The notes beneath the pieces are model-generated. The model worked only from the letters and a program-made list of their open reading frames with translations. It had not been told where the DNA came from and searched no databases. Made by a program: the position numbers and the translations under genes. A stretch of DNA of 57,019 bases from contig JAGHVH010000032.1 in the NCBI GenBank assembly GCA_018064455.1, positions 1-57,019 on the forward strand, in the 5' to 3' direction. Positions 45,723-55,138 of the stretch are shown in pieces (position 1 is the first letter of the stretch; each line of letters starts with the position of its first letter). This DNA is from Candidatus Limimonas egerieequi. Lineage in GTDB: Bacteria > Bacillota > Clostridia > Oscillospirales > Acutalibacteraceae.

Positions 45723-46756
45723 GACGCCTTCCTCGCTTTTGCAAGTTCAATAAGGAGTTTTTCTAGCACCATCTGGTTATCATCAAAACTCGTCTTGAGT
45801 TTAAAGTCCGCACGAGAGAGAATCTCGAGTGAGTTCTCAAGTGCCAGGAGTGAATACTTCTTAGCCCTATTTGCCGCATTGCGAAGTTTAAAATCACTCT
45901 TGTAAGCGGCTGGGTATACACTACGCAAATCAGAGAGTGACTTGCCAGACTCGAGTGTTGCCTTTACTCGATACATATCAACATAAGTCGATACTATCGC
46001 ACCGAATATCATCGTAGGCTCTGTCTTCTGCTCAAACAAAATCTTGATATCGCGGAAAGCCTCATCAAAGTTGTTAGCAAGAAGGGCATCTATCATTTGG
46101 AATGCCGTTGCCTCTACTGACTTGATACAGACAGCATCAATATCGGACTCCCTTATTGTACCCTTGGTAAATGCACAGAGTTTTTCAACCTCGTTGAGCA
46201 AATTAGCCATATCGTCGCCAACGCAGGTGAGCATATAATTTGCGACATCAAAGTCTATCTCACGTTCATTCTTTTTGCACTCTGAGACAATGAACTTAAC
46301 AAGCTCGCGTGGTTCACGCTTATCCAGGTCACAAACCGCACCATTCTTGTCAATCAAAGAGAGAATCTCTTTGGCAAGTTTTGTCTTAGTAGAAAAGCCC
46401 TTTGTATCCTGCCAAAAGATGAGAACACATGTATCTGGAAGATCAGACAAAAGAGCAACCATTTGCTCCCTCTCCGCCTCGTTACAATCATCAAAGTCAA
46501 AGTCGTGTACGAAAACGCAGGTGCGCTCACACATAGCAGGGAGCGCCTCAACGCAAGTTGCTATCTCCTCCGGTGTTGTATCTTCGCCCTTGAGCTTGTG
46601 GAAGTTAAACGCCTCAAGGCCGGCAGGTACAACACTGTCAGCAAGCAAATTAGCATATTTTTGTTTTAGGTAACCCTCATTGCCTCGAATCAAATACACA
46701 GGTAAAAGGTTCTGTGACTTGATATTTTGCCAGAGGGTTTTCTCCTGCAATTTCAT
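45719..46756 (-). CDS. holA: DNA polymerase III delta subunit
   Basis: The roughly 345-residue protein is the delta subunit of the clamp loader. It has LPVYLIRGNEGYLKQKYA, the delta-type domain with SDLPDTCVLIFWQD and FIVSECKKNEREI, and a C-terminal collar region. Bacterial delta lacks an intact ATPase site, as here. The ATG at 46756 lies eight bases after GGAG; a TTG at 46762 is less likely. It follows comEC, the usual order in Firmicutes, with a 64-base gap. Confidence 0.93.
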   Translation of the reverse strand: MKLQEKTLWQNIKSQNLLPVYLIRGNEGYLKQKYANLLADSVVPAGLEAFNFHKLKGEDTTPEEIATCVEALPAMCERTCVFVHDFDFDDCNEAEREQMVALLSDLPDTCVLIFWQDTKGFSTKTKLAKEILSLIDKNGAVCDLDKREPRELVKFIVSECKKNEREIDFDVANYMLTCVGDDMANLLNEVEKLCAFTKGTIRESDIDAVCIKSVEATAFQMIDALLANNFDEAFRDIKILFEQKTEPTMIFGAIVSTYVDMYRVKATLESGKSLSDLRSVYPAAYKSDFKLRNAANRAKKYSLLALENSLEILSRADFKLKTSFDDNQMVLEKLLIELAKARKAS

Positions 46757-46820
46757 ACGCAAAACTCCATATAAATATACAGGTTATATTATACTATAAA
46801 TAGTTATAAATTACAATATG

Positions 46821-48365
46821 TTACACAAGATAATGTGTTATTACTGATGCAAAAACTATCACAAAAGAAAGCAAAACCGTTCGTTTAAAATTCGCTTTCA
46901 ACATCAACGAAAATCCAATCAAAATAAGGACTGCTGCAACAGTTACCATTGCATATCCAGAACTTATATCAACACTTGAAAAAGAGAATGTCGATATCCA
47001 AGCTGAAACGTTTACAACATACTTAATTATCAATGCTGACACTAGCATCAACGGTTTCTCAAAAGCACTAATAACTGGAATAAAAGACGCCACTACCGCC
47101 AAACCAGAAAGCATAATCGCTAGTGATGCAACCGACGTAACAAGTAGGTTTGTCAGTGGTGATATCAACGATACTTCCCCTATTGTTACCATCGTTACAG
47201 GCAGTGTAAACAGGAGTGTTGATAGTGTCACCAAAACAACTGAAAACGCATCCAAAACTTTATCGCAAACTTCTCTGTTATTTATGTGAGACCTCAAAAA
47301 TTCACGAACTCTTCCAAGCATAATTGGGAAGACAGTTAGTATTCCCAAAGTTGAAAAGAACGACAATAGGAATCCTGTATCTCCACCTGCGAATGGATTT
47401 AACACTATGATAATTATCGCCGCGAGGCCGAGCGAGCTCTTGCTGTCAGATTGGCGAGACAGGATTCGTCCCAAAAAGAATACTATGAGTGCTATACTTG
47501 CACGAATAGTACTTTTTGAGAATCCTGTAAGCGCCAAAAATCCGACAACAAAGCCGACCGTCAGCGCGGCGGACAGTCGCATATTCACACCTCGTCTTAG
47601 GAGTGCTCGATAGAAAAGCATCGACCACAGCGAGGTGTGAAATCCCGACACGGCGAGAAGATGAACGATTCCCGCCCTTTGAAAATTCTCATATATTATC
47701 TGCGGGAGCGAGTCCTTCTCGCCAATTAACATTCCATACAAAACATATGCATAGTCAGATGGTAAATCAATGAGAAGCCTTGTCTCAAGATACGATGAAG
47801 CGTCAGTTGTTTTTGCCCTTACAAAGCTTGAAAAACGCTTATATATAGGCATCGAAGCATATACATCCCCATACTTTATCACCGTAATTTTTCCGTATGC
47901 ATAACTTCCAACATACATATTCCGAGCCTTGAAATAATTGCCACTAAGAGCACTGATTTTCCCCTTGAATTCGACCAGATCATTGAGGTGAGCAGAGTTA
48001 TCTTTAGTCGTCAGTCGTAGTGTTTTACCTGCAAGTGGCCCATCGGACACCTTGATAATGTACCTCTCCATTCCAGAGTCAGATTTCTTATCAAATCCCA
48101 CCACCTGTCCTTTGATATCAATAGTTTTACCAGCGTTTTCCTGCACCGGTTTATAATCAAATTCAGTCTTTACAAAAAACAGAAAACAGGCAGCAAAAAT
48201 AGAGGCCAGTACAAGCACTACTGTCCTCTCTTTTTTCAAACAAAATATTAAAAATAAGCCGAAGGCAAAAAGCCCTAGATAGAAAGCAAACACCTCAGGC
48301 ATAAGGCTTAAAAGCATTGCTGTAAAGAGTAATGCAAAGCCGACATAAAACAGCGGAGCAGACAT
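46821..48365 (-). CDS. comEC: ComEC/Rec2-family membrane channel without metallo-beta-lactamase domain
   Basis: The 514-residue protein has the ComEC order up to the membrane domain. It has two initial membrane segments, an OB-like outer segment (DIKGQVVGFDKKSD), and then about eight membrane segments with the competence motif GIVHLLAVSGFHTSLWSML and FSKSTIRASIA. Full ComEC (about 750 residues) then has a metallo-beta-lactamase nuclease domain, but this protein stops after the last membrane segment. No frameshift is seen at the end. It would import single-stranded DNA only with a separate partner. The ATG at 48365 has its ribosome binding site (AAAGGA) inside the terminator of the preceding HIT gene. 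Confidence 0.88.
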   Translation of the reverse strand: MSAPLFYVGFALLFTAMLLSLMPEVFAFYLGLFAFGLFLIFCLKKERTVVLVLASIFAACFLFFVKTEFDYKPVQENAGKTIDIKGQVVGFDKKSDSGMERYIIKVSDGPLAGKTLRLTTKDNSAHLNDLVEFKGKISALSGNYFKARNMYVGSYAYGKITVIKYGDVYASMPIYKRFSSFVRAKTTDASSYLETRLLIDLPSDYAYVLYGMLIGEKDSLPQIIYENFQRAGIVHLLAVSGFHTSLWSMLFYRALLRRGVNMRLSAALTVGFVVGFLALTGFSKSTIRASIALIVFFLGRILSRQSDSKSSLGLAAIIIIVLNPFAGGDTGFLLSFFSTLGILTVFPIMLGRVREFLRSHINNREVCDKVLDAFSVVLVTLSTLLFTLPVTMVTIGEVSLISPLTNLLVTSVASLAIMLSGLAVVASFIPVISAFEKPLMLVSALIIKYVVNVSAWISTFSFSSVDISSGYAMVTVAAVLILIGFSLMLKANFKRTVLLSFVIVFASVITHYLV

Positions 48366-48368
48366 AAA

Positions 48369-48396
48369 AAAGGCAGTCCTTTCTGGACTGCCTTTT
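48369..48396 (-). terminator. Terminator of the HIT gene, overlapping the comEC leader
   Basis: On the minus strand an 11-bp stem (48385-48395 with 48369-48379, loop AGAAA) is followed by TTTTTT and then directly by the comEC ATG. The downstream arm carries AAAGGA, the only ribosome-binding sequence for comEC. Confidence 0.85.
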
Positions 48397-48404
48397 AATT
48401 CATT

Positions 48405-48746
48405 TTAGCCTGGAGGCCAAGTCATATCACGGCCACCGATGATGTGGAAGTGAAGATGTGGAACTGTCTGTTCAGCACGTTCACCAATGTTTGATACTAC
48501 TCTGTATCCCTCATCAGCAATACCCTCTGCCTTTGCAATCTGTGGGATTACTGTAAAGATGTGAGCAACAATATCCTTGTTGCTATCATCAACCTGGTTT
48601 ACCGACTGAATATGCTCCTTTGGAATAACGAGCACATGAACAGGACCCTGTGGTGCTATATCACGAAAAGCAAAACAGATGTCATCTTCATAGACTTTTG
48701 TGCTTGGGATTTCTCCACTAACTATCTTACAAAAAAGGCAATCCAT
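48405..48746 (-). CDS. HIT family nucleotide-binding protein
   Basis: The roughly 113-residue protein is a histidine-triad hydrolase (HinT-like) with the triad motif HLHFHIIGG near its end and the opening DCLFCKIVSGEIPSTKVYEDD. HinT proteins cleave adenosine phosphoramidates and similar nucleotides. The ATG at 48746 has AAAGGAG 12 bases upstream. A TTG (48758) sits directly against that box and is less likely. A terminator immediately follows, so it is probably a separate transcript or attenuated from comEC. Confidence 0.93.
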   Translation of the reverse strand: MDCLFCKIVSGEIPSTKVYEDDICFAFRDIAPQGPVHVLVIPKEHIQSVNQVDDSNKDIVAHIFTVIPQIAKAEGIADEGYRVVSNIGERAEQTVPHLHFHIIGGRDMTWPPG

Positions 48747-48818
48747 TAAAAGTTTCAACTCCTTTTTAATACTTGTCAATAAAAATACTACGAGTGGTTG
48801 GAAATTCGCGACGAACGG

Positions 48819-51452
48819 TTATTTAAGCATACCTGCAAGCACATTTTCTGCCTCTTGGAGGGCGTCACCAACCTTGCTTAAATCCTTACCACCAGCCATA
48901 GCACTGTCTGGCTTACCACCGCCAGAACCGCCAGCGACATTTGCTACTGCACGAACTATGTTGCCTGCATGTGCGCCCTTCTTGACAGCATCAGCGCCAC
49001 AAGCGCAAGCGAAGCTAAGCTTCTCACCGCAAACTGATGCGAATACAGCAACAAGAGATGCATCAGATGACGCAGCGCTGTCTGCCATTGTTCTAAGGTC
49101 GCCACCTTGTACACCCTCTACCTTAGAGGTTACAAGCTTCACGCCACCTATTTCCTTAGCATCGCCAAGCATATCCTTTGCAGCGTTTGCTGCGAGCTCT
49201 GCTGAGAGTTCCTCATTCTTCTTCTGAAGTTCCTTGATCTCAGCACTCATAGCTGTTGCCTTGGACTCTAAGTCCTTGGCACTAGTAACCTTGAGTGCAG
49301 ATGCAGTTCTTGAAATCAATGCATCGTTTTGTGCGATATAGTCAAGTACGCCAAAACCAGTTACAGCCTCAATTCTGCGGACACCTGCAGCAACAGATGA
49401 CTCAGAAATGATCTTGTAAAGGCCGAGACGTCCTGTATTATCAACGTGAGTACCACCACAGAACTCTGTTGAGAAGTCACCCATCTTAACAACGCGAACG
49501 ATGTCACCGTACTTTTCACCAAAGAGTGCCATAGCACCGAGTTTCTTTGCTTCCTCAATTGGCATCTCTGTCATTGTAACAGGAAGGTTTTCGAGAATCT
49601 TGGCATTGACCTTCTGCTCAACAGCCTTAATCTCATCAGGTGTCATTGCACTGAAGTGAGAGAAGTCAAAACGAGAAACAGTCGGAGAAACAAATGAACC
49701 CGCCTGCTCTACGTGTGTACCAAGTACCTCACGAAGTGCAGCCTGAAGAAGGTGTGCTGCTGAGTGGTTACGCATTGTAGCCCATCTTGTATCCTCATCA
49801 ACCAAAGCCTTAACATCAGTGCCTACCTTTGCAAGGCCATCTGTTACCTGACCTACGTGGAGATAAACTCCGCTTGCTGTCTTGACAGTATCAGTGACTT
49901 CAAATGTAAAGCCCTCTGATGTAATTACACCGATGTCGCCTACCTGTCCACCGCTCTCAGCGTAGAAGGTAGTCTTATCAAGAATAAGAGCAGCCTCTTC
50001 GCCTATATCAGCAGAATCTGCACGAGCACCATTTACAACAATACCAAGTACCGAAGCTTCACAATTAAATGCTGTATATCCAAGGAACTCTGTCTTTTGA
50101 ATGTCGTTTGTTACGTCAGCATCGCCCTTCCAAGCCTCTGCTACAGACTTTGCAGCAGCATCAGCTTTTGCACGCTGCTTCTGTTCATTGAGGAGTTCTT
50201 TAAAACGGTCCTCATCAACAGTCATACCGCGTTCCTCAAGCATTTCCTTTGTAAGGTCAATTGGGAAACCAAATGTATCCTGAAGTTTAAATGCATCCTC
50301 ACCCGAGAGAACAGTTGATTTTGCATTTGCAATAAGCTCGTTAAGAAGCTGTGTGCCTGTGTCGATTGTCTTGTTGAAGTTCTCTTCCTCAGCACCGATA
50401 ACCTTCATAATGAAGTCATACTTCTCAACAAGGTTTGGATATGCATTCTTGTTCTCCTCGATTACAACCTTTGCAACCTCGCAGAGGAATACATCGTTGA
50501 TTCCGAGGAGTCTGCCATGACGAGCTGCGCGACGAAGAAGTCGTCTGAGTACGTAGCCACGGCCTTCATTAGATGGCATTACGCCATCGCCAATCATAAA
50601 TGTAGTTGAACGGATATGGTCTGTGATTACACGAAGAGAGATATCACTCTTGTCATTGTCGTGATACTTAACGCCAGCAATCTCTGATACCTTTGCCATA
50701 ATATTCTGGACTGTATCAACTTCAAAGATGTTGCCAACGCCCTGCATTACACAAGCAAGTCTCTCAAGACCCATACCTGTATCAATATTTGGATGGTCAA
50801 GTGGTGTGTAGTTGCCATTGCCATCGTTTTCAAACTGTGTGAATACGTTATTCCAGATTTCCATGTAGCGGTCGCATTCGCAACCTACGCCACAATCTGG
50901 GTTGCCGCAGCCATACTCTTCGCCACGGTCAAAATAAATCTCGGAGCAAGGGCCACATGGGCCTACGCCGTGCTCCCAGAAGTTATCTGCCTTACCAAGT
51001 CTTACTACGTGACTTGGGTCAAGACCAACTTCCTTAGTCCAAATGTCAAATGCCTCGTCATCCTCTTCATAGATGCTTGCATAGAGCTTGTCTGCTGGAA
51101 TCTCGAGTACTTCTGTCAAAAACTCCCAAGTCCAAGGGCATGCCTCGTGCTTGAAGTAATCTCCGAATGAGAAGTTACCGAGCATCTCAAAATATGTGCC
51201 ATGACGTGCTGTGTGACCAACACTCTCAATATCAGGTGTACGGATACACTTTTGGCATGTAGTTACACGTGATTTTGGTGGGGTTACCTCACCTGTGAAG
51301 TACTTCTTCATAGGTGCCATACCTGAATTTATGAGCAACAAGCTTTTATCACCCTGTGGGATGAGAGAAAAGCTTGGAAGTCTCAAATGATCTTTGCTTT
51401 CAAAGAAGCTTAAATACTTCTCACGAAGTTCATTAAGTCCTGTCCATTGCAT
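48819..51452 (-). CDS. alaS: Alanyl-tRNA synthetase
   Basis: AlaS charges tRNA-Ala. The 877-residue protein has the class II catalytic core (FLRLPSFSLIPQG-like start, GMAPMKKYFTGE, FEMLGNFSFGDYFK), the tRNA-recognition domain and the editing domain with metal motifs HSAAHLLQAAL and CGGTHVDNTG. It ends with an oligomerisation C-Ala domain containing GGSGGGKPDSAMAGG. Length is complete. The ATG at 51452 lies in the end of rmlD with AAAGGAG ten bases upstream. No T-box leader precedes it. Confidence 0.98.
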   Translation of the reverse strand: MQWTGLNELREKYLSFFESKDHLRLPSFSLIPQGDKSLLLINSGMAPMKKYFTGEVTPPKSRVTTCQKCIRTPDIESVGHTARHGTYFEMLGNFSFGDYFKHEACPWTWEFLTEVLEIPADKLYASIYEEDDEAFDIWTKEVGLDPSHVVRLGKADNFWEHGVGPCGPCSEIYFDRGEEYGCGNPDCGVGCECDRYMEIWNNVFTQFENDGNGNYTPLDHPNIDTGMGLERLACVMQGVGNIFEVDTVQNIMAKVSEIAGVKYHDNDKSDISLRVITDHIRSTTFMIGDGVMPSNEGRGYVLRRLLRRAARHGRLLGINDVFLCEVAKVVIEENKNAYPNLVEKYDFIMKVIGAEEENFNKTIDTGTQLLNELIANAKSTVLSGEDAFKLQDTFGFPIDLTKEMLEERGMTVDEDRFKELLNEQKQRAKADAAAKSVAEAWKGDADVTNDIQKTEFLGYTAFNCEASVLGIVVNGARADSADIGEEAALILDKTTFYAESGGQVGDIGVITSEGFTFEVTDTVKTASGVYLHVGQVTDGLAKVGTDVKALVDEDTRWATMRNHSAAHLLQAALREVLGTHVEQAGSFVSPTVSRFDFSHFSAMTPDEIKAVEQKVNAKILENLPVTMTEMPIEEAKKLGAMALFGEKYGDIVRVVKMGDFSTEFCGGTHVDNTGRLGLYKIISESSVAAGVRRIEAVTGFGVLDYIAQNDALISRTASALKVTSAKDLESKATAMSAEIKELQKKNEELSAELAANAAKDMLGDAKEIGGVKLVTSKVEGVQGGDLRTMADSAASSDASLVAVFASVCGEKLSFACACGADAVKKGAHAGNIVRAVANVAGGSGGGKPDSAMAGGKDLSKVGDALQEAENVLAGMLK

Positions 51453-52296
51453 TTTGGTTAATCTCCTTTAGATATCTAGATAAAGCATCTTGCCATGTTG
51501 GCAAGGTATTAAAGCCAGCCTCCAAGAGTGAGGCCTTTGAAAGTCGTGAATTGAGCGGCCTTGCCGCGACTGCGCCATAATCAGCTGTTGATATAGCGCC
51601 GATTTCGAGTTCCTTGCCAGAGAGACGAACTATCTCTTTTGCGAACTCGTTAAAGCTGCAGAATCCCTCATTTGTCGCATGATAAATGCCGTATTTATCG
51701 GTCACAATCATATCGCAAAGAAGTACCGAGAGGTCACGCGTATAAGTCGGAGAACCTATCTGATCATCAACAACCTTGATTGAATCCTTGGTATCCGCAA
51801 GGCGTAGTATTGTCTTGACAAAGTTACTGCCGTTGCTACCAAATACCCATGATATGCGTACGATAAAGAATTTAGAGCACAGACGAAGAATCGCTTCTTC
51901 ACCCAAAAGTTTGGACTTGCCATATACACCAAGTGGCCCCTTTTCAGAATCCACATCATATGGCAAATCACCATCTCCAGGGAAGACGTAGTCTGTGCTG
52001 ATATACATAAGCGGGATGTCGCGCGCAGCGCAACACTCGGCGATAAAGGCCGTCGCATCGGCATTTATAGCATAGCATAAATCCGGCTCCGATTCTGCCT
52101 TGTCAACCGCCGTGTAAGCAGCGCAGTGCATCACCGCGTGAATGTCATTTGACTGAAAGAACTCTAGTACCGCACCCCTATCGCACAGATCAAGTTCACT
52201 GTGTGTTGGTGCGATATAGTCGATGCCTCGACTGTAGAGTTCTGCAATTACGTCGTGGCCGAGCTGGCCACCGACGCCTGTTACAAAAATACTCAT
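51433..52296 (-). CDS. rmlD: dTDP-4-dehydrorhamnose reductase
   Basis: RmlD makes dTDP-L-rhamnose in the last step of the pathway. The 287-residue protein is an extended short-chain dehydrogenase with GVGGQLGHDV, the STDYVFPG segment and the catalytic YGKSK. VHCAAYTAVDKAE-like HCAAYTAVDKAE is diagnostic of the family. It starts one base after the rmlAC fusion ends and overlaps alaS by 20 bases. The upstream enzyme rmlB (4,6-dehydratase) is not in this window. Confidence 0.95.
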   Translation of the reverse strand: MSIFVTGVGGQLGHDVIAELYSRGIDYIAPTHSELDLCDRGAVLEFFQSNDIHAVMHCAAYTAVDKAESEPDLCYAINADATAFIAECCAARDIPLMYISTDYVFPGDGDLPYDVDSEKGPLGVYGKSKLLGEEAILRLCSKFFIVRISWVFGSNGSNFVKTILRLADTKDSIKVVDDQIGSPTYTRDLSVLLCDMIVTDKYGIYHATNEGFCSFNEFAKEIVRLSGKELEIGAISTADYGAVAARPLNSRLSKASLLEAGFNTLPTWQDALSRYLKEINQNAMDRT

Positions 52297-52297
52297 A

Positions 52298-53830
52298 CTA
52301 GTCCTTTTTATTGTTTACGTAAAAATCAAGGTCATCCTCTATGTCCTTGAGGAATGGTGCCTTGCTATCCTTTTCTGAAAGAATAGGATTTGTAATACCC
52401 CACTCTACGCCGATGTCAGGGTCATCCCAACGAATACCTGCATCACATTCTGGTGCATAGAACTCGTCAACCTTGTACATAATCTCAACATCATCTGTGA
52501 GAGTGATAAATCCATGAGCAAATCCCTTTGGAATAAATATCTGCTTCTTGTTTTCCTCAGAAAGTTCAACAGCAATCCACTTCTTGTATGTTGGAGAATC
52601 GCGTCTCAAGTCAACCGCAACGTCCATAATCTTACCCTTAAGGCAAGCGAGTAGTTTTGCCTGGCAACGTGGATTACGCTGGAAGTGAAGACCACGAACG
52701 ATGCCCTTCTTGGATGAGAAGGAACGGTTATCCTGAACGAACTCTACATGGATACCTGCTTCCTCCAAGTCCTTCTTGGAATATGATTCCATAAAGCCAC
52801 CACGGTTATCGCCAATTGCCTTTGGAGTGATAATCTTAACGCCTGGAAGTTTAACATCAGTAACCTCTTTCATAAGGCTACCCTTCCAAGATGAGTCGCT
52901 GTCACGACCCCAAATTGGTCTCTCACCAAAGTGTGATGAATAGAGGACCTGTCCATCTGCAACACGGCGAAGGTGCTCGCCGTACTTGGACTTACCATGG
53001 AGGTTTGCTGATTCAAGAAGCTGCTTCTTAGAAATCCAACGTGAGTTGTATGCGATCTCCTCTGGTGCAGAGATAATGATGTTCTGGTTCTGCTCCAAAG
53101 TTTTGATAAAGTTTGCTGCTCTGTTGAGAGCATCAACTGTACCTGTATCCATCCACGCATATCCACGACCCATGAAGCGTACTTCAAGGTCGCCAGTTGC
53201 GAGGTACATCTCGTTAATATCAGTAATTTCAAGTTCGCCGCGAGCTGAAGGTGTAAGCTGCTTTGCGAAGTCTACGACACGGTTGTCGTAGAAGTACATG
53301 CCTGTAACGGCATAGTTTGACTTAGGCTCTGTTGGCTTTTCCTCTATGCCAACTACGTTGCCCATCTCATCAAATTCAACAACGCCAAAGTCCTGTGGGT
53401 TCTCAACATAGTATGCAAAGATTGTTGCCTTTGAGCCCCTCTCCTCACATGCTGACGCAGTAGCCTGACGGAGCATATGTCCAAGACCATTGCCATAGAA
53501 AATATTATCACCGAGCACCATAGCGACACTGTCATCACCAATAAAGTCCTCAGCTATAATAAATGCTTGTGCAAGTCCCTCTGGTTTCTCCTGAACTGCA
53601 TACTCGATATTAAGACCGAAGAGGTCACCAGTACCAAGCAAATCCTTAAAACGAGGAGTATCCATTGGAGTTGAAATGATAAGGATATCACGAATGCCAG
53701 CAAGCATAAGCATTGAAAGCGGATAAAAAATCATCGGCTTGTCATAGATTGGCAAGAGTTGTTTTGATGTAACCCTTGTAAGTGGGTATAGGCGTGTACC
53801 TGAACCACCAGCGAGAATTATTCCTTTCAT
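52298..53830 (-). CDS. rmlA-rmlC: Fused glucose-1-phosphate thymidylyltransferase / dTDP-4-dehydrorhamnose 3,5-epimerase
   Basis: One 510-residue protein carries two rhamnose enzymes. Residues 1-292 are a complete Rml[14 protein letters not shown], the PMIFYPLS segment, [21 protein letters not shown] and the typical C-terminus up to [11 protein letters not shown]. After a linker of about 30 residues, residues about 323-500 are Rml[10 protein letters not shown], the catalytic-region [19 protein letters not shown] (H382) and IPKGFAHGF. No stop or frameshift breaks the join. RmlA makes dTDP-glucose and RmlC acts third, so the fusion links first and third steps; rmlD follows one base later. The start is the ATG at 53830 with an AGAAGGTG box. 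Confidence 0.95.
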   Translation of the reverse strand: MKGIILAGGSGTRLYPLTRVTSKQLLPIYDKPMIFYPLSMLMLAGIRDILIISTPMDTPRFKDLLGTGDLFGLNIEYAVQEKPEGLAQAFIIAEDFIGDDSVAMVLGDNIFYGNGLGHMLRQATASACEERGSKATIFAYYVENPQDFGVVEFDEMGNVVGIEEKPTEPKSNYAVTGMYFYDNRVVDFAKQLTPSARGELEITDINEMYLATGDLEVRFMGRGYAWMDTGTVDALNRAANFIKTLEQNQNIIISAPEEIAYNSRWISKKQLLESANLHGKSKYGEHLRRVADGQVLYSSHFGERPIWGRDSDSSWKGSLMKEVTDVKLPGVKIITPKAIGDNRGGFMESYSKKDLEEAGIHVEFVQDNRSFSSKKGIVRGLHFQRNPRCQAKLLACLKGKIMDVAVDLRRDSPTYKKWIAVELSEENKKQIFIPKGFAHGFITLTDDVEIMYKVDEFYAPECDAGIRWDDPDIGVEWGITNPILSEKDSKAPFLKDIEDDLDFYVNNKKD

Positions 53831-53875
53831 ATTTACACCTTCTATATTAAGAAATAATAAAATTACAATTAAGAT

Positions 53876-53904
53876 ATTTTACTACTCCTTGCACTTTTAG
53901 TCAA
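53876..53904 (-). promoter_or_regulatory. Probable sigma-A promoter of the rmlAC-rmlD-alaS unit
   Basis: On the minus strand TTGACT (53899-53904) and TAAAAT (53876-53881) have 17-base spacing. It overlaps a plus-strand promoter by 16 bases. Confidence 0.65.
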
Positions 53905-53917
53905 TTTTTTATATACT
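53889..53917 (+). promoter_or_regulatory. Probable sigma-A promoter of the flavoprotein unit
   Basis: TTGCAC (53889-53894) and TATACT (53912-53917) have 17-base spacing, about 49 bases upstream of the flavoprotein ATG at 53966. Confidence 0.6.
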
Positions 53918-53965
53918 CTATCTATACTTTGTTCGGTCAATAGAAATGACCCAGGAGGCGTAAAT

Positions 53966-55138
53966 ATGAAAGTTGCTATCATTGGTGGTGGCGCATCAGG
54001 ACTCGCATGCGCAATTACAATCAAGCGTGAAAACGAAGATATTGATGTAACTATATTCGAGAAGTTGGACCAGCCTGGCAAAAAGATTCTTGCTACAGGT
54101 AATGGTCGTTGCAACCTCTCGAATTTTGTTGTTTCTGAGGAATATTACAACGGTGATCATGAAATTATTCACACAGTTCTCGATGACTTTGATGCCGTAA
54201 ATGCCCTTGAATTTTTCAATTCATTGGGCCTTAAAATACGCGAAGAGGAAGGTCGTCTCTATCCATACTCAATGAACGCAAGCAACGTAGTTGCGTTGCT
54301 CCTTAAAGAAGCAGCTAGACTAAACATCAAGATAAATACAGACTGTAAAGTGGAATCACTTGACAGCAGTCTTACAATCAACAATAAATACAAATTCGAC
54401 AAGGTAGTTCTCGCTCTTGGTGGCAAAGCAGCACCACAACACGGCACCGATGGTGACGGCTACAAGCTCATTAAAAACCTTGGCATCAAATACCAGCCAA
54501 TCTCCCCTGCTCTTGTTCAAATCAAGACTGAGGAGGATGTAAGGGAACTCAAAGGCGTTAGATTCAAAGGTGTGCTCTTCCTCCGTGAAGAGGACGATGA
54601 TGATGACAAACCAATCAAATTCCAAGAAGGAGAACTCCTCTTTACGGACTATGGCATTTCTGGCATCCCAGCAATGCAACTTTCAGGCGACATTGCCCAA
54701 ATGACAGCAAGAGGTGAAAAGCCACTTCTCAACATCTGCTTCACACCAGACCTTGGCCTTTCAGATATCAACGAATATCTCGACAATCAGATTGACAGAG
54801 GCCTCACTGGCGAAGAAATGCTCTATGGCATCCTAAACGAAAAGCTTGCGCATTACATATTTACTAAAAACAACGGTGATACAAACCATATCGCCCTTGA
54901 TATCATGTCACTTCCATTCACTGCAGTAGGCACCAAGGGATACAAAGAAGCCCAAGTAACTCGCGGTGGTGTTGGCAGTGACGAGCTCAAAAAGCATTCA
55001 CTTGAAACAAAGAAAATCAAGAATCTCTTTATCACAGGTGAACTCTTAAATGTTGACGGCACCTGCGGTGGATACAATCTCCACTTTGCTTGGGGCTCTG
55101 GAATCAAAGCTGCAAAGGAGATTGCAAACAATGCTTAG
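53966..55138 (+). CDS. Flavoprotein of the HI0933/YhiN family
   Basis: The 390-residue protein has an N-terminal FAD-binding GGGASGLACAITI and the family signature QPGKKILATGNGRCNLSN, plus ALGGKAAP and a C-terminal FITGELLNVDGTCGGYNL. YhiN-like flavoproteins are widespread and their substrate is unknown; they have been grouped with NAD(FAD)-utilising dehydrogenases. AGGAGG lies ten bases before the ATG. The end overlaps the next flavoprotein start by eight bases, suggesting the two work together. Confidence 0.92.
   Translation: MKVAIIGGGASGLACAITIKRENEDIDVTIFEKLDQPGKKILATGNGRCNLSNFVVSEEYYNGDHEIIHTVLDDFDAVNALEFFNSLGLKIREEEGRLYPYSMNASNVVALLLKEAARLNIKINTDCKVESLDSSLTINNKYKFDKVVLALGGKAAPQHGTDGDGYKLIKNLGIKYQPISPALVQIKTEEDVRELKGVRFKGVLFLREEDDDDDKPIKFQEGELLFTDYGISGIPAMQLSGDIAQMTARGEKPLLNICFTPDLGLSDINEYLDNQIDRGLTGEEMLYGILNEKLAHYIFTKNNGDTNHIALDIMSLPFTAVGTKGYKEAQVTRGGVGSDELKKHSLETKKIKNLFITGELLNVDGTCGGYNLHFAWGSGIKAAKEIANNA

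Noticed and set aside
49361-51170. Frames inside alaS on either strand
   Set aside because: They are shadows; alaS is complete with all editing and catalytic motifs.
51453-51480. T-box riboswitch in front of alaS
   Set aside because: alaS begins inside rmlD; there is no leader in which such an element could lie.
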